This document shows positions 6,336 through 13,939 of a stretch of DNA of 14,059 bases, in pieces (position 1 is the first letter of the stretch; every line of letters begins with the position of its first letter). The DNA is taken from positions 1-14,059 of the forward strand of contig PBJL01000037.1 in NCBI GenBank assembly GCA_002721105.1, written 5' to 3'. The notes beneath the pieces were generated by a model. That model did not search any database, had not been told where the DNA came from, and saw only the letters and a program-made list of their open reading frames with translations. The position numbers and the translations under genes are program-made. This stretch comes from Acidiferrobacteraceae bacterium. Lineage in GTDB: Bacteria; Pseudomonadota; Gammaproteobacteria; Arenicellales; UBA868.

Positions 6336-7316
6336 TTATTGATCGATGATTTTTGCCTCAAAACCTACTGCTCGTTCATCCGGTCCAGCAAGATGAAGTG
6401 TTGCGATTGAAACAATACCCGGAAAAATTTCATAAGAATTATTTGTGGTTTGATAATCTATTGGAGCATACGTTCGCTGGCCAACTATTGCACCTTTTCG
6501 ATCAGTCAGAATAAGTTCAATGTTGGGGTACGGCCGCGCTATTGTTGTTCGATTCTCAAGATGGAACTTTACTATCACAGCTCCCGGTAATTGTGGGTCA
6601 AGATCCACTCGCGTCTCAAGAATTCTAAGAGCTGGGCCTTTCAGTGGTGCCGGAACGGTACATCTTAGGATGTCACAAAATAATGCTAGAGATGGTCTAG
6701 CGCTTGGAATCGCGGCTAGTTCATCGAAAAGTATGTATCTAACTTGCCCATAAAGAACAAGGATTGCAATTAATGTCCCTGTTAACCACAAAGATAGACT
6801 TTTGAGACTTGAATTCGATGATTCTTTGGTGGAGACATTGGAAGATCTTTTAGGACTATGGCTCCTGTTATATCTTCTGTCATCAATGTGGGGTTGTTCA
6901 TAGCTTGACGTCAAACGAGCGTCTTCTTGAAAATCTTTGGTGCCGAGGGCCGAGTCACCTATATTCTCCCCAAAGGTTTTCCGGATTTCATCTAGCCCCA
7001 TTGATTCGTCTTTGTCCGTTCGCAAATCTTGACGAAGTTGGTCGTTCAACGAGAAGTCAGGTGGATCGTCCCGAAATCTAGAAATATTTTTGCCATTTTT
7101 TTTAGATTTGATGGGGGGTTTCGATGTGGTAGCGCTATTAACCGGCGACTTTGAATCAGCTGGGTTCGGAATTTCATCTACAAGATTCCACTGTGCATTA
7201 AAAATTTCTCCGCATACCTTACATTTAACAAGTCCAGCGCTACTCGTGAGATGGTCGTTGATAGTTCGGAAAACCGTAGCACAGTTTTCGCAGCGGCAAA
7301 GAATTTGTCTCTCCAT
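6336..7316 (-). CDS. Zinc-ribbon / DUF3426 single-pass membrane protein
   Basis: The function is unknown; this family sits between prmA and fis or dusB in many gammaproteobacteria. The start chosen is the ATG at 7316 (326 aa), four bases after the prmA stop. It places the MJ0042-type zinc ribbon at the very N-terminus, as usual in the family. Cys9 and Cys12 (CENC) and Cys32 and Cys35 (CKVC) are the metal ligands, and an extra Cys7 is present. The ATG at 7379 would add 21 residues overlapping prmA and is less likely. A long polar linker (about residues 45-172), rich in Ser, Lys and Asp, leads to one membrane segment (about 175-196). The C-terminal DUF3426 domain follows. It opens with the typical LFCDILRCTVP motif and continues into a beta-rich fold similar to FxLYD-like domains. 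The ribbon should be cytoplasmic and the C-terminal domain periplasmic. No Shine-Dalgarno sequence is visible, so coupling to prmA is likely. Confidence 0.85.
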   Translation of the reverse strand: MERQILCRCENCATVFRTINDHLTSSAGLVKCKVCGEIFNAQWNLVDEIPNPADSKSPVNSATTSKPPIKSKKNGKNISRFRDDPPDFSLNDQLRQDLRTDKDESMGLDEIRKTFGENIGDSALGTKDFQEDARLTSSYEQPHIDDRRYNRSHSPKRSSNVSTKESSNSSLKSLSLWLTGTLIAILVLYGQVRYILFDELAAIPSARPSLALFCDILRCTVPAPLKGPALRILETRVDLDPQLPGAVIVKFHLENRTTIARPYPNIELILTDRKGAIVGQRTYAPIDYQTTNNSYEIFPGIVSIATLHLAGPDERAVGFEAKIIDQ

Positions 7317-7320
7317 AATT

Positions 7321-8205
7321 TCAGAGATTTTGATCAGCGCTCGCGGTGACCATCGCCCAACCTTCTTCAGACCGGACATTGACAGAATATTTCTTACCCA
7401 ACGCCGATATGACCTCTTTTGTTTGATCTTCTAAAATGCCAGATAACAACAGTTCGCCATTTTTTGATAGGTAATGCTCAAAGGTATTTTTTAACTTTAC
7501 AATAGTTGATGCTAGTAGATTAGCAATCAGGACTTCGCATCTGAAGTCTTTAGGAATATCTTTAGGTTTCATGGTTGTTAAGCGATTACTAACGTCATTC
7601 GCTCTTGCATTATCTGATGTTGATAAAAGTGCCTGATCGTCGATGTCTACGGCAAGCGCTCTATGAGCACCAAGAACAAGTGATGTAATCGCTAGAATCC
7701 CAGATCCACAACCCCAATCAAGCACCACTTTATCCTTTAAATCTAAGTTGATCAATTTCTTAAGGCAAAGCGCGGTGGTTGGGTGGTGGCCAGTACCAAA
7801 AGCTAGTCCAGGATTAATCCAAATTGTTTTGGCATTATCCGAGGGAGCTCTATGCCAATCCGCACATATCCATAGATTGTTTTCAAATTCTAGCGGTTTG
7901 GTGACCGTTTGACCTTCTAAGAGCCAGTTGCGATCCGGCAATGCTGTAGTTGTCGCACGTAAGTCGTTACTTGTTGCTTTATTTAAAGAATCGATTACTA
8001 ATTGAGTGTTGAATTTTTCCGGAAATAATGCACTGATTTGTTGCGTTGCCCATTTTGGTTGACTTGGCCTAGATTCATCAAAATAAATAGCATTATCAGC
8101 ACTTGTTACCGTTACTGATAACGCACCCATTAATTCAAATATCTCGCTAATTCGCGGCGCTTCATTAATATTAGCTGTGATCGTGATTTTTAACCAATTC
8201 TGCAT
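7321..8205 (-). CDS. prmA: Ribosomal protein L11 methyltransferase PrmA
   Basis: PrmA trimethylates ribosomal protein L11 at several amino groups using S-adenosylmethionine. The length (294 aa) equals that of E. coli PrmA (293). The N-terminal substrate-recognition domain (about 1-60) is diverged. The catalytic domain has PGLAFGTGHHPTT (132-144), the SAM-binding GCGSG (165-169) and the IANLLAS segment (226-232), equivalent to the family NxxxN/L motif. The linker, which in E. coli reads WEREW followed by FHP, is here WLLEG followed by TKP. The usual acidic and aromatic residues there are therefore partly replaced, while the catalytic core is intact. It lies 13 bp after accC and 4 bp before the DUF3426 gene, as in Pseudomonas-type genomes. 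The ribosome site is weak (GAG about 12 bases upstream), suggesting translational coupling to accC. Confidence 0.95.
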   Translation of the reverse strand: MQNWLKITITANINEAPRISEIFELMGALSVTVTSADNAIYFDESRPSQPKWATQQISALFPEKFNTQLVIDSLNKATSNDLRATTTALPDRNWLLEGQTVTKPLEFENNLWICADWHRAPSDNAKTIWINPGLAFGTGHHPTTALCLKKLINLDLKDKVVLDWGCGSGILAITSLVLGAHRALAVDIDDQALLSTSDNARANDVSNRLTTMKPKDIPKDFRCEVLIANLLASTIVKLKNTFEHYLSKNGELLLSGILEDQTKEVISALGKKYSVNVRSEEGWAMVTASADQNL

Positions 8206-8218
8206 GAGATCGTTTAGC

Positions 8219-9559
8219 TCAAATTAAATGTTTGCGCTCTAGGTAATGAATGTCACAAGGTTTTTGATGCATAGCTGGATCTTCAATCAATTTAATCTGT
8301 AGGGGTATATTTGTTGCGATACCGTCTATGACCAATTCTTGCAAAGCGCCGGACATCCTATCTAAGGCTTGTTGTCGATCGACTCCATGAGAGATAATTT
8401 TCGCGATTAAAGAGTCATAAAAAGGCGGCACTACATATTCGGTGAATATGTGAGAATCAACTCTAATACCTGGACCACCTGGCTGATGGTATCTAGTAAT
8501 CTGGCCAGGTGACGGTGCAAATGTTTTGGGGTCTTCAGCGTTTATTCGGCACTCAATTGCATGTCCCCGAATTTGAATATCTTCTTGCGTGTGACTGAGA
8601 GATGCTCCACTAGCAATTAAGATTTGTTCTTTAACCAGATCGAGACCGGTGATAGCCTCAGTTACTGGATGTTCAACTTGAACACGGGTATTCATCTCTA
8701 TGAAAAAAAACTGACCATTTTCATAGAGGAACTCAAACGTCCCCAACCCACGGTAGTTAATTTTCTCACAAGCGTTTAAACAGCGCTCGCTGATTGACTG
8801 GCGCAACACTGGATCAATGTTTGGCGCAGGGGCCTCTTCAAGCACTTTTTGGTGTTTTCTTTGCATCGAGCAATCACGATCTCCGAGATGTATCGTATTC
8901 CCGTAGGAGTCGGCGAGGACTTGGAACTCTATGTGACGGGGGCGTTCCAGGAACTTCTCCATATAAACTTCAGGGTTTCCGAACGCCGCTTTGGCTTCAG
9001 CGCGGGTGAGTTGCCATGCATTTAGTAGCGCTGCTTCAGTACGAACAACACGCATTCCTTTTCCTCCTCCTCCTGCGCTGGCCTTGATGATCACTGGGTA
9101 GCCGATTTCGGATGCTATCCGAAATATTTCCTCAGTATCTTCCGGGAGGGGACCATCGGAACCGGTGACACATGGAACACCAGCTGCCTTCATAGCACGA
9201 ATCGCAGAAATTTTGTCACCCATCGTTCTCATGGTGTTGGCTGAAGGCCCCACAAAAATGAAACCGCTTTTTTCCACGCGTTCAGCGAAATCAGGGTTTT
9301 CAGCTAAAAACCCATATCCTGGATGTATGGCGCTAGCATCAGTAACTTCAGCTGCCGCTATAACGGCCGGTATATTTAGATAGCTTTTATTTGGGGGTGG
9401 AGGCCCGATACAAACTGACTCTTCAGCCAAGCGAACATACTTGGTGTCACGATCAGCTTCGGAGTGCAATGCAACCACATGAATCCCGAGTTCTCGGCAT
9501 GCACGCAAAATTCGAAGAGCAATTTCGCCTCGATTTGCGATGACTAGCTTTTCAATCAT
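8219..9559 (-). CDS. accC: Acetyl-CoA carboxylase, biotin carboxylase subunit AccC
   Basis: AccC uses ATP and bicarbonate to carboxylate the biotin on AccB, the first half-reaction of malonyl-CoA formation. The 446 residues correspond to 449 in E. coli and show the full ATP-grasp architecture. The N-domain is [20 protein letters not shown]. The glycine-rich ATP lid [13 protein letters not shown] follows Lys159, His209 lies in [12 protein letters not shown], and the catalytic segment [11 protein letters not shown] covers Glu288 to Pro298. Glu288, Asn290, Arg292, Gln294, Val295, Glu296 and Arg338 fall at the same numbers as in E. coli, so nothing essential is missing. It starts 4 bp after the accB stop with an AGG-type ribosome site inside the accB end, typical of the tightly coupled accBC pair. 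The carboxyltransferase subunits AccA and AccD are not in this window. Confidence 0.98.
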   Translation of the reverse strand: MIEKLVIANRGEIALRILRACRELGIHVVALHSEADRDTKYVRLAEESVCIGPPPPNKSYLNIPAVIAAAEVTDASAIHPGYGFLAENPDFAERVEKSGFIFVGPSANTMRTMGDKISAIRAMKAAGVPCVTGSDGPLPEDTEEIFRIASEIGYPVIIKASAGGGGKGMRVVRTEAALLNAWQLTRAEAKAAFGNPEVYMEKFLERPRHIEFQVLADSYGNTIHLGDRDCSMQRKHQKVLEEAPAPNIDPVLRQSISERCLNACEKINYRGLGTFEFLYENGQFFFIEMNTRVQVEHPVTEAITGLDLVKEQILIASGASLSHTQEDIQIRGHAIECRINAEDPKTFAPSPGQITRYHQPGGPGIRVDSHIFTEYVVPPFYDSLIAKIISHGVDRQQALDRMSGALQELVIDGIATNIPLQIKLIEDPAMHQKPCDIHYLERKHLI

Positions 9560-9563
9560 TGAC

Positions 9564-10049
9564 CTAGTTGTTGGTTTCGCTACTTATGTCTGAGGCATCA
9601 ATTACAAATATCACCTCTCCATATTCCACTGGATCGCCACTATTTTTGTTTATCTTAATAACAAATCCTGCTTGATCTGCCTCAACATGATTAAAAATTT
9701 TCATCGCTTCAATTATACAAAGAGTATCGCCGACCTCTACTTTTGTTCCTATCTCAACATAGGGTTTGGATTGATTATCAGGAGAAGCATAGAATGTGCC
9801 GACCATAGGAGCTACAATCTGTTTTCTGTTTCCAAGATCCTCAGTCGACTTATCAATCGTTTCATCGATTTGGCCAATTAGTCCGAACGGTTTTTCTTTC
9901 TTATTTTCGGTTTCGATAGAAGTAGGAAGTGCAGAATTATTTAGTGATCGACTAAGTCTAATAGATTCCTCACCCTCTGAAATCTCAATCTCACTTAGTT
10001 CGGAGTCCTCTAAAAGCTCAATCAGCTTCTTGATCTTGCGAAGATCCAT
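9564..10049 (-). CDS. accB: Acetyl-CoA carboxylase, biotin carboxyl carrier protein AccB (BCCP)
   Basis: AccB carries biotin between AccC and AccAD in fatty-acid synthesis. It has 161 residues. An acidic N-terminal helix region ([20 protein letters not shown]) is typical of the family. A short Ser/Glu/Lys linker (about 33-75) follows, lower in Pro and Ala than in E. coli. The C-terminal biotinyl domain contains [11 protein letters not shown] with its thumb region. The biotin site is [12 protein letters not shown] with the acceptor Lys117. The residue after the lysine is Ile instead of the usual Met (AMKI for AMKM), a conservative change seen in some biotinyl domains. It starts 5 bp after the aroQ stop, so aroQ, accB and accC are one transcript. 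Autoregulation of accB known in E. coli cannot be judged here, since no separate promoter is visible. Confidence 0.96.
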   Translation of the reverse strand: MDLRKIKKLIELLEDSELSEIEISEGEESIRLSRSLNNSALPTSIETENKKEKPFGLIGQIDETIDKSTEDLGNRKQIVAPMVGTFYASPDNQSKPYVEIGTKVEVGDTLCIIEAMKIFNHVEADQAGFVIKINKNSGDPVEYGEVIFVIDASDISSETNN

Positions 10050-10054
10050 TTCGG

Positions 10055-10510
10055 CTATTCAACTAATGGTGGATCATTCAAATAAACTACTGCAGCCGAC
10101 ATAGCCATTTCATAACTAAGAAGCCCAAAGCCAGATATTACACCGATGGCTAGATCTGAAAAATAAGAAGTTTGACGAAATTCTTCTCTTGAATAAATGT
10201 TTGAAAGATGTATTTCTATGAATGGGATTTTGACGGCAGACATGGCATCACGGAGAGCGATACTTGTGTGTGTGAAAGCGGCAGGATTAATCAAAATGAA
10301 ATCAACACCATCCGCCAGGGCTTTATGGACCCGGTCGACGAGTACATTTTCTGCATTGGATTGCAGTGTCTCGAACTCGTGTTCTGCGGCCATTGCTAGA
10401 ACAAGTAAATTTTTATTGATTTCTTCCAGAGTGAGTTTGCCATAATGTTCTGGCTCCCTCTCCCCTAACAAGTTTAGGTTAGGGCCATGCAAGGTCAGAA
10501 TTTTGGCCAT
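10055..10510 (-). CDS. aroQ: Type II 3-dehydroquinate dehydratase AroQ
   Basis: AroQ converts 3-dehydroquinate to 3-dehydroshikimate by trans elimination in the shikimate pathway. It forms a cytoplasmic dodecamer. The 151 residues are the standard length. The hallmarks are HGPNLNLLGEREPEHYG, with the catalytic Tyr23 and the lid arginine, then QSNAEN, INPAAFTHTS, the catalytic His in IEIHLSNIYSREEFR, and the closing SGFGLLSYEMA. QSNAEN replaces the more frequent QSNHEG. The ATG at 10510 has an AGGGA ribosome site about nine bases upstream. The 91-bp AT-rich gap before it suggests that the aroQ-accB-accC-prmA-DUF3426 transcript starts here, though no clear -35/-10 pair is visible. Linkage of aroQ with accBC is common in gammaproteobacteria. 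Confidence 0.97.
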   Translation of the reverse strand: MAKILTLHGPNLNLLGEREPEHYGKLTLEEINKNLLVLAMAAEHEFETLQSNAENVLVDRVHKALADGVDFILINPAAFTHTSIALRDAMSAVKIPFIEIHLSNIYSREEFRQTSYFSDLAIGVISGFGLLSYEMAMSAAVVYLNDPPLVE

Positions 10511-10601
10511 TTATTTATCCCTATATTTTGGTTTAATACAAAAGCATATTTTACGTGATTTTATAATAAAATGAGTGATTTTAAAAGAAATTAACAGAAG
10601 T

Positions 10602-11126
10602 TTAAGAATTTTCTTGAATAATATTGATGAGAATTTGCTCAAGTTCCCCTGGTTTAAATGATCCTAGGAAACGATATTTAAGTTGTCTGTTGCGATCAAA
10701 AATTAAAGTAACGGGTAGCATTGTCGAGGGTTCATAGTGTTTCAATAGAGCCATTCCCTTCGTGTCGTCAACTAGCGACAGATAATTAAGACCTACCTCA
10801 TTTTCAAATTTGTAAACGGCGCTTGCTTGGTCTATAGCAATACCAATGAACTGAAATTTGGATCCGTACCGTTCTTGAAGATCTATCAAATAAGGGATTT
10901 CCTTGCGGCACGGCAGGCACCAGGGGGCCCAAAAGTTAATTACTGTCGGTTGGGCGGCAATTGACTTGGAAGACCACATTTCTCCGCTACTGGTTGATAG
11001 CTCAAAATCACGCCAATTGTTAGATTTGTCATCAACTATCGCAGACTGTTGATCCAAACCATTGATGAATATGATTACGAAAAAAATAATCGCCAGTGAA
11101 ATAATTATTCCTGATATCAGGGCCAA
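10602..11126 (-). CDS. TlpA/ResA-like membrane-anchored thioredoxin
   Basis: This is a periplasmic thiol-disulfide oxidoreductase, probably a reductase fed by the neighbouring DsbD. A hydrophobic signal anchor (about 4-22) is followed by a thioredoxin-fold domain of the AhpC/TSA-Redoxin (TlpA/ResA) type. FWAPWCLPCRKE carries Cys70 and Cys73, and MLPVTLIFD carries the cis-Pro138. Total length is 174 aa. The substrate is unknown; cytochrome c maturation or cysteine repair is possible. The listed start is TTG (11126-11124), but no ribosome site lies at a normal distance. GAGG (11147-11144) sits about 18 bases upstream of it and eight bases upstream of an in-frame ATT (11135-11133). Starting at ATT would give an N-terminus of MKRLALISG, the usual positive start of a signal anchor. 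The gene begins 24 bp after dsbD in the same frame, and in Pseudomonas, as I recall, it is absent between dsbD and aroQ. Confidence 0.88.
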   Translation of the reverse strand: MALISGIIISLAIIFFVIIFINGLDQQSAIVDDKSNNWRDFELSTSSGEMWSSKSIAAQPTVINFWAPWCLPCRKEIPYLIDLQERYGSKFQFIGIAIDQASAVYKFENEVGLNYLSLVDDTKGMALLKHYEPSTMLPVTLIFDRNRQLKYRFLGSFKPGELEQILINIIQENS

Positions 11127-11150
11127 GCGTTTAATTATTGCATCCTCAAT

Positions 11151-13061
11151 TTATAGGAGTTTCTGAACGACATGCAGTAGTTGTTCAGCAGTTTGATATC
11201 CAAATAAGCGCTTTTCTTCTCTTTCAACTCCCATTTTGTCTAAAAATAATGTAGTTGGTGGTCCAAATACATCGTAACGTTTTTTCATTAGACGGCCTAT
11301 AGGAAGATTTGGATCTGTGATATCGACTTGTAGTAATAGAAAGTTCTCTAACGAAGAAGCCACTTGTGGGTTTTGAAATGTAGTGTTCTTCATCCGCACG
11401 CAATCCAAGCACCATTCAGCATAATAATCAATTAGAACCGGCCTGTTTTCATTTCGAGCCACACGCAGATTCTGCTCTAGTGCGTCTATTGTGGTAATTT
11501 TTTTGAAGTAAATTTTTTCTTTTTCAATTGAGCTGATATAGGAAGCGATTCCTTTTTCCTTAAAGATTAGATACGCAGGTTCGAATATATCTCGCTTACC
11601 ATTTATGGTCCCAATAATTGCGAGTAATGCATAACTAGCTAAAATAACTGCGATGGCTACACTTGCAAATTTTCCAAAAAAATGTTTTGCGTAGATTGCA
11701 TGCCAGGTGAAATATCCGGCTGTTATAAAAAACAATATTGTCCAGAGCAGCAATATTGGGACGGTCGGTATAACTGTCAAAATATAGATTGCAACACCTA
11801 ACAGCATGAAGCCAAAAATTATTTGGACATGCTGCATCCACTGCCCAACTTTTGGCAAAAAATAACTAGCGCCAAATCCAACACTGACTAAAATAACCCC
11901 CATTCCGATTGCTACTGTAAACATTAAGCCACCACCGAGAATTGGACTGCCTTTGAGAATCGCAACAGTTAGAACGGAAATAAGTACTGGTGAAACGCAT
12001 GCACCGACAATTAGTGCGGAGATCATTCCAAGCACAAAGGTCATGATTATGTTGCCGCCTGCAATTTGACTCTTGTTGGCTAGAATTCTTGATTGAATTG
12101 ATGCCGGCATTTGCAGTTTAAAAAGGCCGAAAAGCGATAAAGCCATTAATACTAGGATAAAACTTACTGTGCCGACTGCCCAAGAATTTTGAAAGTAAGC
12201 TTGTAACTGATCCCCCGTTGCGCCAGCAACGGCACCTATAGCAGTATAGGTAGTAGCGGTTCCTAAAACATATGCGATACAGAGCATCCCCGTTCGTCTG
12301 TGATTTATGTTACGGCCTTGGCCTGCTATTACACTCGAAAGTATAGGTATCAGGGGAAGGACACAGGGGGTAAAACTAAGTAGTAGTCCAGCTACGAACG
12401 CAACAGCGAGATACCTCACCGTCGTAATATAGTCGGTTGAAGTACGATCTGTGGAATTGGCGCTAGATTGAGCTCCTTGTACTACCTTTTCGGATAAGGA
12501 GATAAAGAAAACTTTTTCTTGTGGTGGGTAACAAATACCATTTTTTGCACAACCTTGATAATTGGCAGTTATCGCAATGTTTCCCGGGGTAGAGTTATTC
12601 CAATCATCGGAAAGGACTAGAGGTAGAGTAAAAATTAATGGGGCCTCATATATCTCGACCTCTCCAAAGTATTCGTCTGTTATGACACGACCTGGAGGCA
12701 GAGAGTAACGCCCTATATCAATGTTACCATCGGTTTTTTTAAAAGCTATTTTATTGCGGTAAAGATAGTATCCTTTCGCAACATCAAATCGACCCAGAAG
12801 AGTGCCTTCACTGGTACTTTCGAGACTGATCTTGAAAGCATCTTCGACATTTAAAAAACGATTACTACCTTCGTTTTTCGCTACAGCAGATCTGATTGCT
12901 TGTATTTCAGAACTTTTTTCGGTTTGTCCTTGGGCCTGATAATCTCCAATTAAGAAGATCATGACAAAAGAGACAATTGCAAATAGGGCTATTTTCTTGG
13001 GAAAATGTAACAACATTTTAGAAAATTTTGGAAAAAATGAGTTAATTCCGTTTGAAAGCAT
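11151..13061 (-). CDS. dsbD: Thiol:disulfide interchange protein DsbD
   Basis: DsbD moves electrons from cytoplasmic thioredoxin across the inner membrane to periplasmic DsbC, DsbG or TlpA-like proteins. The 636 residues divide as follows. A signal peptide (about 16-44) precedes an immunoglobulin-like alpha domain with Cys171 and Cys177 (QGCAKNGICYPP). Eight membrane segments follow (about 215-485), with Cys233 in TPCVLPLIPIL and Cys355 in GACVSPVL. The C-terminal thioredoxin-like gamma domain has Cys551 and Cys554 in EWCLDC and the cis-Pro in FGPPTT. All six functional cysteines are present. The gamma motif reads CLDC rather than the CVAC of E. coli, which may shift its redox potential. The ATG at 13061 has a GGAAG ribosome site; the Met at residue 16 has none. 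A modest promoter (TTGGAA, 17 bp, TATGTT at 13202-13174) lies upstream in the region shared with fxsA. tlpA-like follows directly. Confidence 0.95.
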   Translation of the reverse strand: MLSNGINSFFPKFSKMLLHFPKKIALFAIVSFVMIFLIGDYQAQGQTEKSSEIQAIRSAVAKNEGSNRFLNVEDAFKISLESTSEGTLLGRFDVAKGYYLYRNKIAFKKTDGNIDIGRYSLPPGRVITDEYFGEVEIYEAPLIFTLPLVLSDDWNNSTPGNIAITANYQGCAKNGICYPPQEKVFFISLSEKVVQGAQSSANSTDRTSTDYITTVRYLAVAFVAGLLLSFTPCVLPLIPILSSVIAGQGRNINHRRTGMLCIAYVLGTATTYTAIGAVAGATGDQLQAYFQNSWAVGTVSFILVLMALSLFGLFKLQMPASIQSRILANKSQIAGGNIIMTFVLGMISALIVGACVSPVLISVLTVAILKGSPILGGGLMFTVAIGMGVILVSVGFGASYFLPKVGQWMQHVQIIFGFMLLGVAIYILTVIPTVPILLLWTILFFITAGYFTWHAIYAKHFFGKFASVAIAVILASYALLAIIGTINGKRDIFEPAYLIFKEKGIASYISSIEKEKIYFKKITTIDALEQNLRVARNENRPVLIDYYAEWCLDCVRMKNTTFQNPQVASSLENFLLLQVDITDPNLPIGRLMKKRYDVFGPPTTLFLDKMGVEREEKRLFGYQTAEQLLHVVQKLL

Positions 13062-13232
13062 AATTTTACAACTTCCGATAAACTCTGGTTAATGAATCAA
13101 TCAAAGAATATGTCATATCCCGTATTCATTGAGTGAATGTTTGTACGTTCTTTATTGAGGCTTAGCAATGTTTAACATATGCGCTGTTTCAGTTAGTTCC
13201 AATTATATTTTTTTACGGTAGTCTTTAGATCG

Positions 13233-13658
13233 ATGCGAACCTTCATTTTATTCTTGGTCATCCCGTTAGTGGAAATCTTTCTATTAGTCGAGATTGGGTC
13301 TCACATCGGGACGCTTTGGACAATCCTATTAATAGTTTCGACCGCAATTGTTGGGGCTCGGTTAGTTAGACTACAAGGGATAGCATCTTGGCGTACTTTT
13401 CAATCATCCATATCTCGAAGTCAATTACCAGCTCTTCCCTTATTGGAAGCAGCATTTCTTTTGGTAGCAGGCGCTTTTCTTATAACACCCGGATTTTTAA
13501 CGGATTTAATGGGGTTTTTGGTCTTAATTCCGCCCTTAAGGCGCAAAATAATTGTGTTTCTGCTGCGTCGGGGTATTTGGAAATTCTCAAATATAAGGCC
13601 GAATGATCCAGATTCCGAGCGCTCCATTGATGGGAAATTTGAGAGAATAGACGAGTAA
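13233..13658 (+). CDS. fxsA: FxsA family membrane protein
   Basis: FxsA is a small inner-membrane protein; the E. coli one is known for suppressing phage T7 exclusion by the F plasmid when overproduced, and its normal role is unknown. The 141 residues show the family core. A first membrane segment (about 3-20) includes PLVEIFLLVEIG. A second (about 27-46) ends in ARLVRLQG, and the third hydrophobic region (about 70-100) contains ITPGFLTDLMGFLVLIPPLRR. The C-terminus is polar and ends in acidic residues. E. coli FxsA is somewhat longer (158 aa), with the difference in the tail. The ATG at 13233 has no convincing ribosome site. It is the first rightward gene and lies 125 bp before groES, a neighbourhood often seen in gammaproteobacteria. 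The divergent gene is dsbD. Candidate promoters in the 171-bp gap are weak. Confidence 0.93.
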   Translation: MRTFILFLVIPLVEIFLLVEIGSHIGTLWTILLIVSTAIVGARLVRLQGIASWRTFQSSISRSQLPALPLLEAAFLLVAGAFLITPGFLTDLMGFLVLIPPLRRKIIVFLLRRGIWKFSNIRPNDPDSERSIDGKFERIDE

Positions 13659-13671
13659 ATAACAGGTAACA

Positions 13672-13700
13672 CTTGACTTTCAGAGATTAGGCCCTATATT
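13672..13700 (+). promoter_or_regulatory. groES promoter, overlapping sigma32 and sigma70 elements
   Basis: A sigma70 reading gives TTGACT (13673-13678), a 16-bp spacer and TATATT (13695-13700). The same DNA read for the heat-shock factor gives CTTGAC (13672-13677) and CCCTATAT (13692-13699), seven of eight positions of CCCCATNT, at a spacing of about 13-14 bp. Both readings place the start inside or next to the CIRCE element. Heat induction is inferred. Confidence 0.6.
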
Positions 13701-13726
13701 TAGCACTCAAGCAGAGAGAGTGCTAA
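13700..13726 (+). promoter_or_regulatory. CIRCE operator (HrcA binding site)
   Basis: TTAGCACTC (13700-13708), nine bases, then GAGTGCTAA (13718-13726): an exact match to the consensus inverted repeat bound by the HrcA repressor in front of groESL. It overlaps the end of the -10 and lies 57 bp before the groES ATG. The organism should therefore encode hrcA elsewhere. Enteric bacteria do not use this system. Confidence 0.97.
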
Positions 13727-13769
13727 TACTTTTTTGGCATTCTCTTAAATTTCCAATAATCAAATACTT

Positions 13770-13774
13770 AGGAG
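13770..13774 (+). promoter_or_regulatory. Ribosome binding site of groES
   Basis: AGGAG ends nine bases before the ATG at 13784, a normal arrangement for a highly expressed chaperonin gene. It confirms the start and shows that the 5' control region of the gene is intact. Confidence 0.8.
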
Positions 13775-13783
13775 AAATATCCG

Positions 13784-13939
13784 ATGAAGATTCGACCGCT
13801 GCATGATCGTGTAGTCGTGCGACGCATCGAAGAGGACAACAGGAGCGCTGGGGGTATCGTCATTCCGGACACTGCTGCCGAAAAGCCAATGACTGGTGAA
13901 ATTCTATCAGTTGGCAATGTTTTGCTATTGTATATTTGA
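13784..13939 (+). pseudogene. groES: Co-chaperonin GroES, interrupted after about 45 codons
   Basis: GroES caps the GroEL folding chamber. The frame reads [14 protein letters not shown], then [14 protein letters not shown] and [10 protein letters not shown]. This matches the first half of GroES (family length about 96 aa), including the mobile loop around residues 16-32. After the codon for Asn45 (13916-13918) homology stops. Six unrelated residues (VLLLYI) and a TGA at 13937-13939 follow, and none of the expected second half appears in any frame before the window ends. The intact part has 52% GC, the sequence from 13920 onward 24%. No groEL is present. Because GroES is essential and its promoter, operator and ribosome site are perfect, I think a chimeric contig end or an insertion is more likely than decay. 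It is labelled pseudogene only because the frame as given is broken. Confidence 0.8.

Noticed and set aside
7317..7379. 21-residue N-terminal extension of the DUF3426 protein
   Set aside because: It is encoded wholly inside the prmA end, while the family begins directly with the zinc ribbon, so the ATG at 7316 was preferred.
10511..10601. tRNA, small RNA or riboswitch in the aroQ leader
   Set aside because: The 91 bp is almost pure A and T with no stable hairpin and no recognisable aptamer core.
11127..11153. dsbD and the TlpA-like gene as one readthrough protein
   Set aside because: The two frames are in register with only the TAA at 11153-11151 between them, but there is no readthrough signal, and the second protein's membrane anchor after DsbD's periplasmic end would put its thioredoxin domain in the cytoplasm. 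Register by chance is one in three.
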